Position numbers and translations under genes: made by a program
The notes under the pieces: model-generated
The model's input: only the letters and a program-made list of their open reading frames with translations
The model's database searches: none
Told to the model about the DNA's origin: nothing
Source: Anaerolineales bacterium
Lineage (GTDB): Bacteria > Chloroflexota > Anaerolineae > 4572-78 > NAK82
Direction of reading: 5' to 3'
NCBI GenBank assembly: GCA_024643945.1
Contig: JAHELX010000046.1
Coordinates: 7,697 to 15,307 of the forward strand
DNA: 7,611 nt
Part shown: piece by piece, positions 5,549 through 7,611 of the stretch
Layout of the letters: every line of letters starts with the position of its first letter
Position numbering within the stretch: position 1 is the first letter of the stretch

Positions 5549-5567
5549 CTAAATATTGCCATTTAGG
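5548..5567 (+). promoter_or_regulatory. Leader hairpin 2, burying the candidate ribosome binding site
   Basis: CCTAAAT (5548-5554), a 6-nt loop, and ATTTAGG (5561-5567) form a perfect 7-bp inverted repeat directly abutting hairpin 1. Its 3' arm contains the AGG of TAGGA (5564-5568), the best Shine-Dalgarno match before the ATG at 5581, though 12 nt away. Folding would hide it. Confidence 0.5.
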
Positions 5568-5580
5568 ATTGACACGGACA

Positions 5581-6303
5581 ATGACACCCAATACCCAGAA
5601 TTCCCTGCTCATAGAACTCGATGACGTGACCAAAGTCTACCAGATGGGAGACGTCGAGGTGAGCGCCTTGTGCGGGATCTCGTTTTCAATGCACGAGGGT
5701 GAATACGTGGCCATCACGGGCGCCAGTGGGTCGGGCAAAAGCACGCTCATGAACATCCTCGGCCTGCTGGACCGGCCCACCAGCGGCAGCTATCTCATCC
5801 ACGGCGCCGAGGCCGGCACGCTCAGCAAGCGTAGGGCGGCCGATCTGCGCAACCGCGAGATCGGCTTCGTTTTTCAGCGTTTCAACTTGCTGCCCCGCAT
5901 TCCGGCGCGCCGGCAGGTGGAGCTGCCTCTCTTTTACGCCGGCGTGTCGCCGCGCGAAAGCCAGCAGCGCGCTATGCAGGCCCTGGAGCGCGTCGGCCTG
6001 GGCGACCGGGCGGCTCACCATCCGGATGAACTGTCGGGCGGCGAGCAGCAGCGCGTGGCCATTGCACGGGCGCTGGTCAACCGCCCCAGCCTGTTGCTGG
6101 CCGACGAGCCCACCGGCCAACTGGATACCAAGACGGGCGCCGATCTGCTGGCTCTGTTTGGCCAACTGCACCAGGAGGGCCTGTCCTTGATTGTGGTGAC
6201 CCACGATCCGAAGGTGAGCGAGCAAGCGGAACGCATTATCAGCCTCAGCGACGGCCAGATCGTCGATGACCGGCCGACCAACGGGAGGGTGCCCGGTGTT
6301 TAA
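5581..6303 (+). CDS. MacB/LolD-type ABC transporter ATPase
   Basis: ATP-hydrolysing subunit of a mechanotransmission-type (type VII) ABC system, 240 residues. Walker A GASGSGKST (47-55), Q-loop Q99 in FVFQRFNLLPR, signature LSGGEQQR (151-158), Walker B LLLADEP (171-177), switch H208. Two small departures from the usual family text: T-G-Q-L-D (178-182) where T-G-N-L-D is normal, and the segment after the Q-loop reads R-I-P-A-R-R-Q-V-E-L-P (106-116) instead of the common leucine/asparagine version. All catalytic residues are kept. I prefer ATG 5581 over an in-frame TTG at 5521: homologues start near here, and a TTG start would sit about 3 nt after the predicted transcription start and put the two leader hairpins inside the gene. 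It overlaps the permease by 8 nt. Confidence 0.93.
   Translation: MTPNTQNSLLIELDDVTKVYQMGDVEVSALCGISFSMHEGEYVAITGASGSGKSTLMNILGLLDRPTSGSYLIHGAEAGTLSKRRAADLRNREIGFVFQRFNLLPRIPARRQVELPLFYAGVSPRESQQRAMQALERVGLGDRAAHHPDELSGGEQQRVAIARALVNRPSLLLADEPTGQLDTKTGADLLALFGQLHQEGLSLIVVTHDPKVSEQAERIISLSDGQIVDDRPTNGRVPGV
6284..6288 (+). promoter_or_regulatory. Ribosome binding site that sets the MacB-type permease start
   Basis: GGAGG, 7 nt before GTG 6296, inside the last codons of the ATPase gene. It favours GTG 6296 over the in-frame ATG at 6266, which lies further inside the ATPase gene and would add ten non-family residues. Confidence 0.75.
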
Positions 6304-7543
6304 ACTACTCAGATACCTGCGTATATCCATAGAAAGCCTCATGGCCCACAAGCTGCGCGCCGGCCTGACCACGCTGGGCATTATCATCGGCGTCACCGCC
6401 GTGCTGACGACGGTGGGCATCGGGCGCGGCGCTGCGGCGAACATCACCCAACAGATCGAGGCACAGGGCACCAACCTGTTGATCGTCCTGCCCGGCTCCA
6501 GCAGCAGCGGCGGCGTCAGCCAGGGCGGCGGCTCGGCCCAAACCCTGACTATGGCCGACGTAAGCGCCCTGGAGAATAGCAGCCTGAATCCGGCCGTGGG
6601 CACGATCGCCCCGGTGTACAGCGGCAACGCCGTGCTGGTGAACGGCGCGACCAACAGACGCAATAGCATCGTGGGCACCACGTCCGAGTACGCCGTTACG
6701 CGCAACCTGACCGTTGCCGAAGGCAGTTTTTTGACCAGCCAGCAGGTGCAACAACAGCAGGCCGTGGTGGTGCTGGGCGCCACGCTGGCCAGCGATCTGT
6801 TTGGTTCAACCGATCCGCTCAATCAGATCATCACCATCAATGGTCAGCCCTTCCAGGTAATAGGCGTCTTGCAGGCCACCGGGGGCGTCGGCTTCAACAG
6901 CAACGATACGGTTGCCTTCGTGCCCATCCAGGTCGCCCAGAGCCGGCTGTTCAACGCGCCCCACTACCGGGGAGAGTATACAGTCAATAGCATCGACATC
7001 AACGTCAAAAATTCCAACTTGATCCAGGCCGCCGAAGGCCAAATCGACGTAACCCTGCGCCTGGACCATGGCCTGGTAGCCAACCAGGCCGACGACTTTC
7101 AAATCTTCAACCAGGCCAGCCTGCTGGCCACCGCCACCCAAGTCACCGCCACGCTGACCATTTTTCTGGGCGCCATCGGCGCCATCAGCCTGCTGGTGGG
7201 CGGCATCGGCATCATGAATATCATGCTGGTCTCAGTGACCGAGCGCACCCGCGAAATCGGCCTGCGCCGCGCGGTGGGCGCTTACGATGAACAGATCCTG
7301 CTGCAGTTCCTGATGGAAGCCCTGGTTCTGAGCGGGCTGGGCGGTCTCATCGGGGTCGGACTGAGCTACGCCATCGCCACCGGCTTGGGACGGGTGCCTG
7401 GCGTCACGTTCAAGGTGCTCATCCAGCCCGATGCGCTGGTGCTGGCGCTGGGTGTCAGCCTGATGGCCGGCCTGGTCTTTGGCCTGTACCCGGCCATACG
7501 CGCCACCCGGCTCGACCCGATCGAAGCACTACGTTATGAATAA
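6296..7543 (+). CDS. MacB-type ABC transporter permease (MacB_PCD plus FtsX domain)
   Basis: Membrane subunit of the exporter, 415 residues with GTG start. A short cytoplasmic amphipathic start leads to H-K-L-R-A-G-L-T-T-L-G-I (18-29) and the first membrane helix (about 22-43). The large extracytoplasmic domain (about 48-278) includes a Ser/Gly-rich loop (67-80) and A-V-V-V-L-G-A-T-L-A (156-165), typical of the MacB periplasmic core. Three further helices (about 285-312, 336-362, 379-402) form the FtsX domain, with G-G-I-G-I-M-N-I-M (302-310), TERTREIGLRRAVGA (315-329) and the closing Y-P-A-I-R-A-T-R-L-D-P-I-E-A-L-R-Y-E (398-415). Four helices and one big domain fit peptide, antibiotic or lipoprotein export. 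No HlyD-like or TolC-like partner gene is adjacent on the left; the right side is cut off. Complete, in one operon with its ATPase. Confidence 0.93.
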   Translation: MFKLLRYLRISIESLMAHKLRAGLTTLGIIIGVTAVLTTVGIGRGAAANITQQIEAQGTNLLIVLPGSSSSGGVSQGGGSAQTLTMADVSALENSSLNPAVGTIAPVYSGNAVLVNGATNRRNSIVGTTSEYAVTRNLTVAEGSFLTSQQVQQQQAVVVLGATLASDLFGSTDPLNQIITINGQPFQVIGVLQATGGVGFNSNDTVAFVPIQVAQSRLFNAPHYRGEYTVNSIDINVKNSNLIQAAEGQIDVTLRLDHGLVANQADDFQIFNQASLLATATQVTATLTIFLGAIGAISLLVGGIGIMNIMLVSVTERTREIGLRRAVGAYDEQILLQFLMEALVLSGLGGLIGVGLSYAIATGLGRVPGVTFKVLIQPDALVLALGVSLMAGLVFGLYPAIRATRLDPIEALRYE

Positions 7544-7611
7544 CCGTTCAGGTGGCTGCCGGCGTTCCCGGAAGCATCCAATGGGCGCTGTCGGGGCAAG
7601 GCCAGGGTTTA
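7544..7611. other. Downstream flank, nothing recognised
   Basis: The 68 bp after the permease stop hold no clear hairpin with T-run, ribosome binding site or coding start before the window ends. Confidence 0.5.

Noticed and set aside
5521..5580. TTG start adding 20 residues to the MacB-type ATPase
   Set aside because: It would start about 3 nt after the predicted transcription start and place both leader hairpins in coding sequence; the added residues do not resemble the family.
5686..6822. Long minus-strand open frame of 378 codons
   Set aside because: It lies opposite two clear exporter genes whose motifs are intact; its product is compositionally odd and matches nothing. It is a GC-driven antisense shadow.

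Overview
The window looks like chromosomal DNA from a GC-rich, probably Chloroflexota (Anaerolineae-like) bacterium. This rests on three things: a secreted protein with a doubled Y-L-P-F-I motif, of a kind I remember as common in secreted proteins of that phylum; a lipoprotein sugar dehydrogenase on a long Pro/Ser/Thr linker; and compact MarR/ABC and MacB-type export cassettes. It is an inference from protein style, not proof. I see no rRNA, tRNA, insertion sequence, integrase or CRISPR array.

Layout. (1) Positions 1-414, minus strand: the N-terminal 138 residues of a high-potential Rieske iron-sulfur protein, running off the left edge. (2) 415-764: a 350-bp divergent spacer with weak promoter candidates. 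(3) 765-2186, plus: a lipoprotein of the PQQ-type glucose/sorbosone dehydrogenase family. (4) 2291-3151, plus: an exported protein with a predicted concanavalin-like beta-sandwich domain, behind its own good promoter. (5) 3209-5282, minus, converging on gene 4: a three-gene operon of MarR regulator, ABC ATPase and ABC-2 permease (DrrAB-like drug or lipid exporter). The genes are tightly packed, with a 44-nt ATPase/permease overlap. (6) 5283-5580: a dense regulatory spacer. (7) 5581-7543, plus: a MacB/LolD-type ATPase and a MacB-type permease with an 8-nt overlap. No membrane-fusion or TolC-like partner is visible in the window.

The most interesting part is the spacer between the two divergent exporter operons. 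On the MarR side there is a near-consensus sigma-70 promoter (TTGACA, 17 bp, TATACT), with small TTAG/CTAA inverted repeats near the expected transcription start that are plausible MarR autoregulatory sites. On the MacB side there are six heptamers of the form CTTAA(C/G)N at exactly 11-bp intervals (5424-5485), ending at a -35/-10 pair (-10 TATAAT at 5506-5511). This is the architecture of a PhoB/PhoP/OmpR-family response-regulator site, but longer than usual. The short leader that follows holds two back-to-back hairpins, the second of which buries the AGG of the only plausible ribosome binding site. Between the two promoters lies a CCCCTCTCCCT hairpin that resembles a dispersed repeat family.

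Inferred working: the MarR protein likely represses itself and the exporter behind it. The MacB-type pair is likely switched on by a two-component regulator sensing phosphate limitation or envelope/antimicrobial stress, with a possible second control in the leader RNA.
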